24,872 nucleotides of DNA from positions 1 to 24,872 of the IMG/VR virus record IMGVR_UViG_3300017776_002688; one strand, 5' to 3'. This document shows, in pieces, positions 14,736-20,835 of this stretch (positions are counted from its first letter, which is position 1; each line of letters begins with the position of its first letter). The DNA comes from a virus. The notes beneath the pieces were generated by a model. The model was not told where the DNA came from. It did not search any database and saw nothing but the letters and a program-made list of their open reading frames with translations. The translations under genes were made by a program, and so were the position numbers.

Positions 14736-15277
14736 GTAGTTAGAATTTTTCTCAGTGTATTAGCTTGGCTTTTTGCATCATCTAGTGCATGATGGTGCAG
14801 ATCATTATCTGCGGCACGAATATCAGAGTTTCTTATACCCATCAGATTCATCACAGTTCTAAAACACATAATGTTCCAATGTTTCCAAGGATAATCTGAT
14901 ATGCCACAGGCTTCATAGGCTTCTTCTAAGATAGTAACATCAAACGATGCACCGTTACCCCAAATCATTACTTGATCATTGCCAATAAATTGAGTGAATG
15001 CTTCTAGCGCATCTTCAATATCTACTGGATCAACCATCAGTGCTTTGAGTGCTTCTGGTTTTTGTTTTTGCCACCATTCTACAGTCTTCTTATCAATATG
15101 TAAGCCTCTATCTTTACAAGACTTTGCATCAACATTGATATAGAATTCTTCTTCTGGTTTGCCATCCAATCTAAATTTAGTTGCACCAATAGATACAATT
15201 GTAGAGTTGGCGCGAGTACTTAAAGTCTCTAAGTCCACCATGATGTGAACTTGTTTAGGATCAGTTGGTGATGCCAT
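14732..15277 (-). CDS. DEDDh-type 3'-5' exonuclease (DexA-like)
   Basis: 181 residues. The acidic motif HIMVDLETLS (D15, E17), the middle GNGASFDVTILE, and HHALDDAKSQA (H162, D167) give a DEDDh exonuclease of the RNase H-like fold. VSIGATKF and the PEALKAL helix are typical of the ExoVIII/DexA-like branch used by phages. T4 DexA is longer (227). It probably trims DNA or RNA 3' ends during recombination or nucleotide recycling. It sits directly before gp47 with ATGA overlap, consistent with a role in DNA turnover. Confidence 0.88.
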   Translation of the reverse strand: MASPTDPKQVHIMVDLETLSTRANSTIVSIGATKFRLDGKPEEEFYINVDAKSCKDRGLHIDKKTVEWWQKQKPEALKALMVDPVDIEDALEAFTQFIGNDQVMIWGNGASFDVTILEEAYEACGISDYPWKHWNIMCFRTVMNLMGIRNSDIRAADNDLHHHALDDAKSQANTLRKILTT

Positions 15278-15423
15278 TATTTTCCTTGCCCTCTGTATTT
15301 CTTATAGCTTCTCTTTTTATGTTTGTTCATAGAACTCATTTTGATATTGCCATTACCTATACTGGTTGCTTTGTTTGTTGGCTCTATAGATGTATGAGTG
15401 CCAATTCCTCTTTGCTTTGCCAT
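15277..15423 (-). CDS. Small basic protein, 48 aa
   Basis: This short frame begins at ATG 15423, with GAGGAGG 9 nt upstream, and is linked by TAATG junctions to both neighbours. The product starts MAKQRGIGTHTSIEP and ends in a strongly basic KHKKRSYKKYRGQGK. The charge suggests nucleic acid binding, but I recognise no family. The tight coupling and strong ribosome-binding site make it real. Confidence 0.78.
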   Translation of the reverse strand: MAKQRGIGTHTSIEPTNKATSIGNGNIKMSSMNKHKKRSYKKYRGQGK

Positions 15424-15647
15424 TAATTATCCTCCTCGATCACTATGTCAAATGTTCCTTGTGATTGCATATCAAAAAATTTAACCCAGTCTTGTTTGCT
15501 AAGTTCAGGTAACTCAGTGACAAATTCTTCTCCGTCACCAAATGTAAACGTTACGGTGCCTTCTGGTGTTATAGCATAGGCATCGTTTATGTCATACTTT
15601 TGTTTTTTGTTTGTGAAATCTACCTGTATTACGTTGTCATCTTTCAT
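15423..15647 (-). CDS. Small acidic hypothetical protein, 74 aa
   Basis: This is the first gene of the long early operon. I chose ATG 15647 because the promoter -10 box is at 15673-15678, so any farther upstream start would precede the transcript; GGAG lies upstream of this ATG. The product is acidic with beta-type segments (VIQVDFTN, TVTFTFGDGEEF) and a helix SKQDWVKFFDM. I know no function. It shares one base with the next gene (TAATG). Confidence 0.75.
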   Translation of the reverse strand: MKDDNVIQVDFTNKKQKYDINDAYAITPEGTVTFTFGDGEEFVTELPELSKQDWVKFFDMQSQGTFDIVIEEDN

Positions 15648-15672
15648 AGATACAGTTCTCCAAGTAACACAC

Positions 15673-15701
15673 AGTATATGCCATGTGCTACCAAATGTCA
15701 A
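15673..15701 (-). promoter_or_regulatory. Early sigma70-type promoter of the recombination operon
   Basis: On the minus strand TTGACA (15701-15696), a 17-bp spacer and TATACT (15678-15673). It probably drives the eight or so coupled genes from 15647 down to 9769. The stretch CACTTGACATTTGGTAGC is closely similar to the gp45 promoter. Confidence 0.88.
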
Positions 15702-15713
15702 GTGGTTTTTGAA

Positions 15714-16295
15714 TTATTTTAAGGCTTCGATCTTTTCTTTAGCCAAGTCTACGGCTTCCCTGTCGCTCAGGTACTTGGGCTTACGTTTAGGAATCTTAGA
15801 ATTGGTTTCTTTATGATCTTCATTGTGCTTGTTTGCTTGGTCTATTTGGTTCTTCATATAGTCCAAGTACTCGCTTCCAACAGTATCTTGACCTTCTGCA
15901 AACATATCAGTGAAGTCCATGTTGGTAATCATCTTCATCTTAATATCGATGTGCTTCTTTTCTTTTTTGATCCTACGTATGAAAGCATAGTATGTGATCT
16001 GTGTAAAGTAAGCAAATGGATTCTTAGATTTTTCTGGATTGAAGTTATCAATATACGTTATGCAATTTTCGATCCCGTCTAAGATCATCTCATCACGAAA
16101 TGTATAGTTGACAAAGTTTGATTTGTAGGCTAAATGATTTGCAATCTTGACAAAACATTCTCCTAGATAGTCTGTTACTCTTGGTTTAGGATCACCAGCG
16201 GCTTCGGCTGCCAATCTTAGTTCTCGGTATGCAGTGATTGCTACCAAAAATTCTTTGTTATCAACGTAATGTTGTTTCGGTGTAGTTTTTTTCAT
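15714..16295 (-). CDS. 55: Late-transcription sigma factor gp55
   Basis: 193 residues (T4 gp55 is 185). The region FRDEMILDGIENCITYIDNFNPEKSKNPFAYFTQITYYAFI... (residues about 68-110) carries the sigma region-2 pattern that contacts core polymerase and the -10 element. The C-terminal YLSDREAVDLAKEKIEAL lies where T4-type gp55 has its clamp-binding tail, though I cannot see a clear hydrophobic clamp motif at the very end. With gp33 and gp45 it directs host RNA polymerase to TATAAATA boxes, six of which are found here. GAGGAAAT precedes the ATG; a weak TTGATA-N17-TATTCT in the preceding gene is the only candidate promoter. Confidence 0.9.
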   Translation of the reverse strand: MKKTTPKQHYVDNKEFLVAITAYRELRLAAEAAGDPKPRVTDYLGECFVKIANHLAYKSNFVNYTFRDEMILDGIENCITYIDNFNPEKSKNPFAYFTQITYYAFIRRIKKEKKHIDIKMKMITNMDFTDMFAEGQDTVGSEYLDYMKNQIDQANKHNEDHKETNSKIPKRKPKYLSDREAVDLAKEKIEALK

Positions 16296-16323
16296 TTTAT
16301 TTCCTCATAATGTAAAAAAAGAC

Positions 16324-16351
16324 TTGACATTCCAAAAATACTCTGTATAAT
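16324..16351 (+). promoter_or_regulatory. Plus-strand consensus sigma70 promoter, antisense to all genes
   Basis: TTGACA (16324-16329), a 16-bp spacer and TATAAT (16346-16351) on the plus strand, inside the 81-bp gap before gp55. It carries ACTTGACAT like the early promoters of this phage. Transcription would begin near 16358 and run antisense into the 125-aa gene and uvsW. No supported gene lies on the plus strand downstream, so a regulatory antisense RNA is the simplest reading. Confidence 0.7.
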
Positions 16352-16376
16352 AGGGCGTGTCCCTTTAGAAAGAATA

Positions 16377-16754
16377 CTAATGTATTTGATCATTATCAAC
16401 TGCTTGAGCATATGCAAAGATATCCGCAAGTGTTTCGTCTGGATCTGATTCGTTATCCTGTTCGGGATAAAAAGTCTTTTCTACTATCGCATAATAATCT
16501 TGCACATACGCCCGCCCTAAGGTTGATATATTCGCAATGATTGTTTTACTCATACAATATTCTAAATCGTCAGAGAAAGGGATCCATCCCATAAGAGCAA
16601 AAGACTCTTGCATTCCTCTAGGGCCTTCAGAATAATGTCTTGTGATTTTTAAAGGCGTATGGAGCTTCACTTGATCCGCAGAAATTTCTTCAACAGACGC
16701 AACCAACTGGGTCTCGTTCGTTAGAGTAATTACTTTAGGTTCTAGTTCGTTCAT
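16377..16754 (-). CDS. Sm-like small conserved protein
   Basis: 125 residues. The first 50 residues (VITLTNETQLVASVEEISADQVKLHTPLKI) have the strand pattern and length of an Sm/Lsm-type barrel, a feature of a small conserved protein near uvsW/gp55 in marine T4-like phages; GWIPFSDDLEYCMSKTIIANI continues the barrel. The C-terminus is acidic and helical (DPDETLADIFAYAQ). RNA binding is suggested only by the fold guess. It overlaps uvsW by 4 bp (ATGA). A plus-strand promoter points into its 3' end. Confidence 0.7.
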   Translation of the reverse strand: MNELEPKVITLTNETQLVASVEEISADQVKLHTPLKITRHYSEGPRGMQESFALMGWIPFSDDLEYCMSKTIIANISTLGRAYVQDYYAIVEKTFYPEQDNESDPDETLADIFAYAQAVDNDQIH

Positions 16755-18229
16755 TTAATTTCTACCTTTGCTATCTTATAGTTAAAAGATTCTTCATTGT
16801 AAATTTTAATTCGTTCTAACATATGGTTCAGTGTAAAGTTTTTCTTTGATTTCCAAGACAGATCATCTCCAACATCGAATAAGTTACACGCTTCTTTCTG
16901 ATTACCTTTTCTAAGTCCTCTACCAATTGATTGTAGATTTCTGATACGAGACTTACTTGGTGAAGCAAAAACAACATTATGTAAGTTTCTAATATTTATA
17001 CCAGTAGAAAAAGTACCATATGAAGCAATGATTATAGCATCTTTTTCTTGCTCTGTCAAGTGTCTAATTTCTTCTCTTTGTTCTGTATCTGTTCCACCAT
17101 GGACAAAGAATACTTTTCTACCATCTTTTGCTTTTTCACTTATCATTGTATTGAGTACTGCTCCATGCTTTTCAACAAACTGATAGAGTACCAAGGTGTT
17201 GCCAGTCTGAGCAATAGATAAGTTTGTTATAACTGCATTTCTTTTTGGGTTTGTTACTAGCCAATTCATTTCTTCTTGATATGGCATTTTACTTACTAGT
17301 TTCCTTTCTGCTTCAGAGTATTCTAAAAGTAAACAAACAATCTTCAACTCAGCCAGTTGCTTATTGTCCATTAGTTTCTTTGTAGTAGTTACTTTGTAGA
17401 CTCTACCAAAAACACCTTCAAGAACAAGTCTGTGTGTTTTTGTACCATCAAGCGTACCTGTTGTACCTATTCTATACTTTGCGTTAGTAAGTTTATCCAT
17501 CAATGTAGTTAAAGATTTTGCTTTGAAGTTGTGTGCTTCATCACCATAGATTACATCGAATTCATCAAACCAAGACTTAGGAAATTTATATATTGATTGC
17601 CAAGTTGAGATTACAACTGCGGCTTTGTTTGATTTGTCTTTGCCACTGTAGATTCTATGGCAATACTTGTTTGCTTGCCATTCATCTTTTGATGCGTAGT
17701 CATTAAAATCTCCCCACATTTGCTCAACGAGGGAAGTCGTTGGCACGATGATAAGCTGTTTACGTCCGTGTGCTTGGTGATAACGTAAAAGGCTGTAAAT
17801 GATAAGAGACTTACCACTAGCAGTAGGAGATAAAAGAAGAGATCGACCATTGTTAATCGCATGAGTTACTGCCTCTAGTTGATAGTCTCTAATGTCAATA
17901 GGTTTATCTTGACTATGTAGGTTCAAAGACTTCGTGAATTTTGTTACTTGATCAAGTGTACCATCTTCTCCAATCTTGTCAAGTTTAACGTCTACTTTAT
18001 ATTCTAACTGCTCACAGAATTCTATAAGATAATCTAAAAGACCAACATATAGTTCTCTTGTGTACATATTAAACATTCGTGCTTTGCCATCCCACATTCT
18101 GTTTCTGTAGGCAGGCATAAATTTTGCGCCAGGTACCTCAAATGTAAAGAACTCTACTATTTCTTTTGCGGTACTTGGATCCGTGTCTATTAAAAGATGT
18201 ACTTCATCTTTCTTAGTGACAGTAATCAT
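16751..18229 (-). CDS. uvsW: Recombination helicase UvsW
   Basis: 492 residues (T4 UvsW is about 500). The N-terminal region up to 110 contains AYRNRMWDGKARMFN, typical of the UvsW DNA-binding domain. Then come RDYQLEAV, Walker A SPTASGKS (134-141), DEAH box D230-H233, GTTGTLDGT near 255 and the final helicase motif QSIGRGLRKG. This superfamily-2 helicase unwinds R-loops and branched DNA, shifting replication from origin-dependent to recombination-dependent. It begins right after the uvsY stop and shares its late promoter. A further TATAAATA lies inside at 16993-17000. Confidence 0.96.
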   Translation of the reverse strand: MITVTKKDEVHLLIDTDPSTAKEIVEFFTFEVPGAKFMPAYRNRMWDGKARMFNMYTRELYVGLLDYLIEFCEQLEYKVDVKLDKIGEDGTLDQVTKFTKSLNLHSQDKPIDIRDYQLEAVTHAINNGRSLLLSPTASGKSLIIYSLLRYHQAHGRKQLIIVPTTSLVEQMWGDFNDYASKDEWQANKYCHRIYSGKDKSNKAAVVISTWQSIYKFPKSWFDEFDVIYGDEAHNFKAKSLTTLMDKLTNAKYRIGTTGTLDGTKTHRLVLEGVFGRVYKVTTTKKLMDNKQLAELKIVCLLLEYSEAERKLVSKMPYQEEMNWLVTNPKRNAVITNLSIAQTGNTLVLYQFVEKHGAVLNTMISEKAKDGRKVFFVHGGTDTEQREEIRHLTEQEKDAIIIASYGTFSTGINIRNLHNVVFASPSKSRIRNLQSIGRGLRKGNQKEACNLFDVGDDLSWKSKKNFTLNHMLERIKIYNEESFNYKIAKVEIK

Positions 18230-18673
18230 TTACATTAATCCGTTCGTAAATTTTGTCCACTCTATGCTGTTCTTAATATCCCAACCTCTGCCTTGTACTG
18301 CTCGTAGTACTCTTTCTAAGTAGTCAACTACAGTACCAATATATTCTAGTTTATCAGTCTGTTGAATAATGTCATCATCAGATTCAAGATACTCATGCAT
18401 ATCAGACTTTAATGGTTTATTACCTAAATACTGCTCCCACCCCAATGCTTCTAACTCTTGTCTGGATAACTCGCCACGAAAATACTGAGACTTAATTCTT
18501 TTGAGTTTGATTAAACTAGTCTCTGCTTTTCTGTATTGTAGTTTTGCTGTGGAAAGATGATTCAGATATTTGGCATGAAGTTCTGGAGTTTTGGTACTCT
18601 CTTTGCCTAAGTTCAATTCATCAATTTTACAATCTTCGACCCACATAACTTGTAAGTCTTTTAATGAAATCAT
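18230..18673 (-). CDS. uvsY: Recombination mediator UvsY
   Basis: 147 residues (T4 UvsY is 137). The start SLKDLQVMWVEDCKIDELNLG, the helical basic middle (LHAKYLNHLSTAKLQYRKAE) and the end VDYLERVLRAVQGRGWDIKNSIEWTKF match the UvsY family. UvsY loads the UvsX recombinase on single-stranded DNA coated with gp32. It is directly followed by uvsW. A TATAAATA late promoter lies 23 bp upstream, and GGAG precedes the ATG. Confidence 0.92.
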   Translation of the reverse strand: MISLKDLQVMWVEDCKIDELNLGKESTKTPELHAKYLNHLSTAKLQYRKAETSLIKLKRIKSQYFRGELSRQELEALGWEQYLGNKPLKSDMHEYLESDDDIIQQTDKLEYIGTVVDYLERVLRAVQGRGWDIKNSIEWTKFTNGLM

Positions 18674-18696
18674 AATATATCTCCATAATATAATAC

Positions 18697-18704
18697 TATT
18701 TATA
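18697..18704 (-). promoter_or_regulatory. T4-type late promoter of uvsY-uvsW
   Basis: Exact TATAAATA on the minus strand, placed in the 33-bp gap after the tail-tube-like gene. By T4 geometry transcription starts near 18691, leaving an 18-nt leader. Confidence 0.82.
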
Positions 18705-18706
18705 CT

Positions 18707-19294
18707 CTAAGTTAGAGCATCAATTGAATACGTTCTGTATTTAAATGCGGCGATACCAATGAAGTAATCACCAGCGCCATTTGTGATATCAAAATCTAAT
18801 CCTGATAGAGAAATGGGAAAAGAATCTTTAAATGTAACCTTAACATTTGGATTATTGTTTGAGTCTAGTACAAACAAAGTAGCGTCACTTACTTGTGCTA
18901 TACCTTCTTTGACACCCTTGTTTGCTGTTGCTGTTCTATATTCTTGACTCTTGATAAAGTCTGTAAACTCTTGGTGCTTCTCAGGGAAGCCGAGACCACG
19001 TAGCCAAGCATATAACTCTTTGTAGTTACTCATGTCTTCTTGAATAAGAAATCTAATCATCAACTCCCCAAATCTTAACTTGTCTCCAGGGTATGCAATG
19101 TCTACAAGTGGTGTTACCTGCTCTGGAAATCCCATAGAAATTTCTGGTATATTGGCTGCCTGACAGAAGAACGATACATTTGGCATATTATGTACTTGAA
19201 ACTTAAAACCATTTGGGCGCAGATAATCTAGTTCTGACGGATTTGATCCATCAAAAGTTCCTTCTGTTACCGATGCTATATTGTTAAAAGCCAT
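18707..19294 (-). CDS. Tail-tube-fold virion protein (gp19/gp54-like; possible gp3 equivalent)
   Basis: 195 residues. The pattern LRPNGFKFQVHNMPNVSFFCQ, then NIPEISMG, then YPGDKLRFGELMIRFLIQED and a helix YKELYAWLRGLGFP follows the tail-tube fold shared by T4 gp19 and gp54: a beta barrel with an early Cys/Phe strand, a Gly-Asp turn and a helix. The C-terminal FPISLSGLDFD, DYFIGIAAFKYRTYSI ends as in these proteins. In marine T4-like phages the gene after gp23 is often annotated gp3, the tail terminator, so that identity is an alternative. GGAG precedes the ATG, 11 bp after iscA. Confidence 0.65.
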   Translation of the reverse strand: MAFNNIASVTEGTFDGSNPSELDYLRPNGFKFQVHNMPNVSFFCQAANIPEISMGFPEQVTPLVDIAYPGDKLRFGELMIRFLIQEDMSNYKELYAWLRGLGFPEKHQEFTDFIKSQEYRTATANKGVKEGIAQVSDATLFVLDSNNNPNVKVTFKDSFPISLSGLDFDITNGAGDYFIGIAAFKYRTYSIDALT

Positions 19295-19305
19295 TTGTTT
19301 CTCCG

Positions 19306-19617
19306 TTAAACACTAAACTGTATACTTTCACCGCAACCACATGAACTTGCTTCATTTGGATTTGTGATCTGTATTTCAGAACCAGTCATACTGGTAACAA
19401 AATTAATTATAGAACCTGACATAATATCTGTACATACATCATCTACTACAATGATGTTATCTACAAGTGTGCCATTAGAATCATCTTCTGTGTAGTCCCA
19501 TGTGTAAGCAAATCCAGCACAACCACCACCTTTAAGAGATAGTCGCACATACTTTTGTCCCGAAGACTCTAATAGTTCGGTCCAGTATTTCTTTGCATCT
19601 GCTGAAATTTTTATCAT
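19306..19617 (-). CDS. iscA: A-type iron-sulfur carrier (IscA/ErpA/HesB-like)
   Basis: 103 residues. The three ligand cysteines of the family are present: C33 in KGGGCAGFAY, and C93 and C95 in SSCGCGES; NFVTSMTGSEIQITNPNEAS precedes them. Such carriers accept clusters from IscU and pass them to apo-proteins. The start has no Shine-Dalgarno, and no earlier start is open (an in-frame TGA lies upstream). A TATAAATA late box sits 5 bp upstream, so the predicted mRNA would begin at or near the A of the ATG. The next gene upstream but one is iscU, so scaffold and carrier are both phage-encoded. Whether it is closest to IscA, ErpA or SufA cannot be told by eye. Confidence 0.93.
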   Translation of the reverse strand: MIKISADAKKYWTELLESSGQKYVRLSLKGGGCAGFAYTWDYTEDDSNGTLVDNIIVVDDVCTDIMSGSIINFVTSMTGSEIQITNPNEASSCGCGESIQFSV

Positions 19618-19621
19618 ACTA

Positions 19622-20365
19622 CTATTTATACACCCATTCTGTTCTCAAATCTATAGGTTCTTTTGTGCGAATATTTCGTATAACTTTATTTCCTAGTATT
19701 TTATTGTTTCTTGGAGTAAGATGATTTGCGTGTTTAGAATCTTGGTCCCAACATTCTTTGATTTCATACCAGTACCTACCTTTTAAATCAAACATAGCTT
19801 CCATCTGTCTTTTTGTAACTCCTGACAGACCAGCGTTACTAGAACCCTGGTTTTCTCCACAAGTTGCTATTTCAATATGTTCTTTATCTTTTCTGTTTAT
19901 GTAGTCATCACCACCTATAGGTAATACAATTATTGTTACATTTTTTGTTATTGCATCATATTGTAAAGCGTTTAAGAAAACGTTCATCGTGGCACTATGT
20001 GCATCCGGATTGTACATATCTCCTAGAAAAAACTCTTGGGGCTTGAATTCTGCACCCGTCTGAGGTTTTCCATTTTTTGCAGGTGTTATTTGATGAGCAG
20101 TCATAAATCTTGGCTGGTTATATATTGTAGGATCTCTTAAAAATATTCTTTCCATGGCTGTAAGACTCATAAGAACAATATCATTTGCTTCAAGGTGCGC
20201 TCTCTGATTTTCATATGTGTAGTAAAGATAATCTAAACTAGAAGCAGGAACTGCAAAATTTATAAACTTATATTTAGGAAATTCTTCTGCAACCCACAGA
20301 GTCCAAGATTTTGCGTTATCATAATCTGCGGCATAACTATCACCAAATATCATTATTTTAGGCAT
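19622..20365 (-). CDS. SGNH/GDSL-hydrolase-like protein between iscU and iscA
   Basis: 247 residues from ATG 20365, which has AAGGA 6 nt upstream; in-frame codons farther up belong to the iscU overlap. KIMIFGDSYAADY gives the block I GDS with a candidate Ser10, FAVPASSLDYL resembles block II, and SKHANHLTPRNNKILG supplies a His in the position of the catalytic C-terminal His with a nearby Asp in CWDQDSK. These suggest an SGNH-type esterase/acetylhydrolase, perhaps acting on surface glycans or lipids, but the phage family may have lost or changed activity. It overlaps iscU by 8 bp, so they are co-translated. Why it sits between the two Fe-S genes is unknown. Confidence 0.75.
   Translation of the reverse strand: MPKIMIFGDSYAADYDNAKSWTLWVAEEFPKYKFINFAVPASSLDYLYYTYENQRAHLEANDIVLMSLTAMERIFLRDPTIYNQPRFMTAHQITPAKNGKPQTGAEFKPQEFFLGDMYNPDAHSATMNVFLNALQYDAITKNVTIIVLPIGGDDYINRKDKEHIEIATCGENQGSSNAGLSGVTKRQMEAMFDLKGRYWYEIKECWDQDSKHANHLTPRNNKILGNKVIRNIRTKEPIDLRTEWVYK
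19623..19630 (-). promoter_or_regulatory. T4-type late promoter abutting iscA
   Basis: TATAAATA on the minus strand, followed by GTAGTATG. The box contains the end of the SGNH-like gene (TAT AAA TAG). By T4 geometry +1 falls on 19617, the first base of iscA, implying a leaderless mRNA. Confidence 0.75.
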
Positions 20366-20735
20366 ATTTTTCCTTGTAGTCTTCAATGGCAGCCTTAATA
20401 GCATCTTCTGCTAGTACACTGCAATGTATTTTTACAGGTGGAAGTGCCAGTTCTTCAGCAAGTTCTGTATTCTTTATTGTACTTGCCTCGTGTAACGACA
20501 TACCCTTTACCCACTCTGTTAGTAATGAACTGGAAGCGATTGCAGAACCACAACCATATGTTTTAAATTTTGCATCTGTGATCACATCATCTTCGACTTT
20601 AATCTGTAGTCTCATAACGTCTCCACACGCAGGTGCACCTACCATACCTGTGCCAATACCATCTGTGTCTGGGTCCCATTTGCCTACGTTGCGAGGATTT
20701 TCGTAGTGATCTATAACTTTATCGCTATATGCCAC
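20358..20735 (-). CDS. iscU: Iron-sulfur cluster scaffold IscU
   Basis: 125 residues, nearly the length of E. coli IscU (128), starting like it with MAYSDKVIDHYENPRNVG. The cluster ligands are present: C37 with D39 (GAPACGD), C62 (TYGCGSA), and H104-C105 (IHCSV). LPPVK at 99-103 is the site bound by the HscA chaperone. The start is GTG 20735 with AGGAG 7 nt before it; a longer frame upstream is rejected because it crosses the gp23 terminator. It is transcribed from a TATAAATA at 20768-20775. IscU assembles 2Fe-2S clusters from iron and sulfur supplied by a host IscS; no desulfurase is visible here. The strong likeness to bacterial IscU suggests a comparatively recent or well-constrained acquisition. 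Confidence 0.96.
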   Translation of the reverse strand: MAYSDKVIDHYENPRNVGKWDPDTDGIGTGMVGAPACGDVMRLQIKVEDDVITDAKFKTYGCGSAIASSSLLTEWVKGMSLHEASTIKNTELAEELALPPVKIHCSVLAEDAIKAAIEDYKEKYA

Positions 20736-20767
20736 TTCAGTATCTCCTGTACTGTTAGAAGTACTAC

Positions 20768-20775
20768 TATTTATA
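20768..20775 (-). promoter_or_regulatory. T4-type late promoter of iscU
   Basis: TATAAATAGTAGTA on the minus strand, 5 bp beyond the gp23 terminator T-tract. Predicted start near 20762 gives a 27-nt leader to the GTG at 20735. Confidence 0.85.
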
Positions 20776-20780
20776 CGCAC

Positions 20781-20805
20781 AAAAAAAGGGAGCCGAAGCT
20801 CCCTT
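20781..20805 (-). terminator. Rho-independent terminator after gp23
   Basis: On the minus strand AAGGGAGC-TTCG-GCTCCCTT is an 8-bp stem with a UUCG tetraloop, followed by a run of T through 20781. It starts about 30 nt after the gp23 stop and separates the capsid transcript from iscU. Confidence 0.95.
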
Positions 20806-20835
20806 AAAAGTGTCTCTAATGAGATTCTTTTTATA

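Noticed and set aside
15648-15701. Upstream ATG-like start for the 74-aa gene
   Set aside because: It would begin at the -35 box of its own promoter; ATG 15647 lies downstream of the predicted transcription start.
16361-16400. Weak TTGATA-N17-TATTCT upstream of gp55 on the minus strand
   Set aside because: -10 matches only 4 of 6 bases, and read-through from uvsW can supply gp55.
16380-16449. 22-codon plus-strand frame just after the rightward promoter
   Set aside because: Short, no clear ribosome-binding site and antisense to a supported gene.
16993-17000. TATAAATA inside uvsW
   Set aside because: Within coding sequence about 240 bp before the next gene; may be a secondary promoter for the 125-aa gene and gp55 but unsupported.
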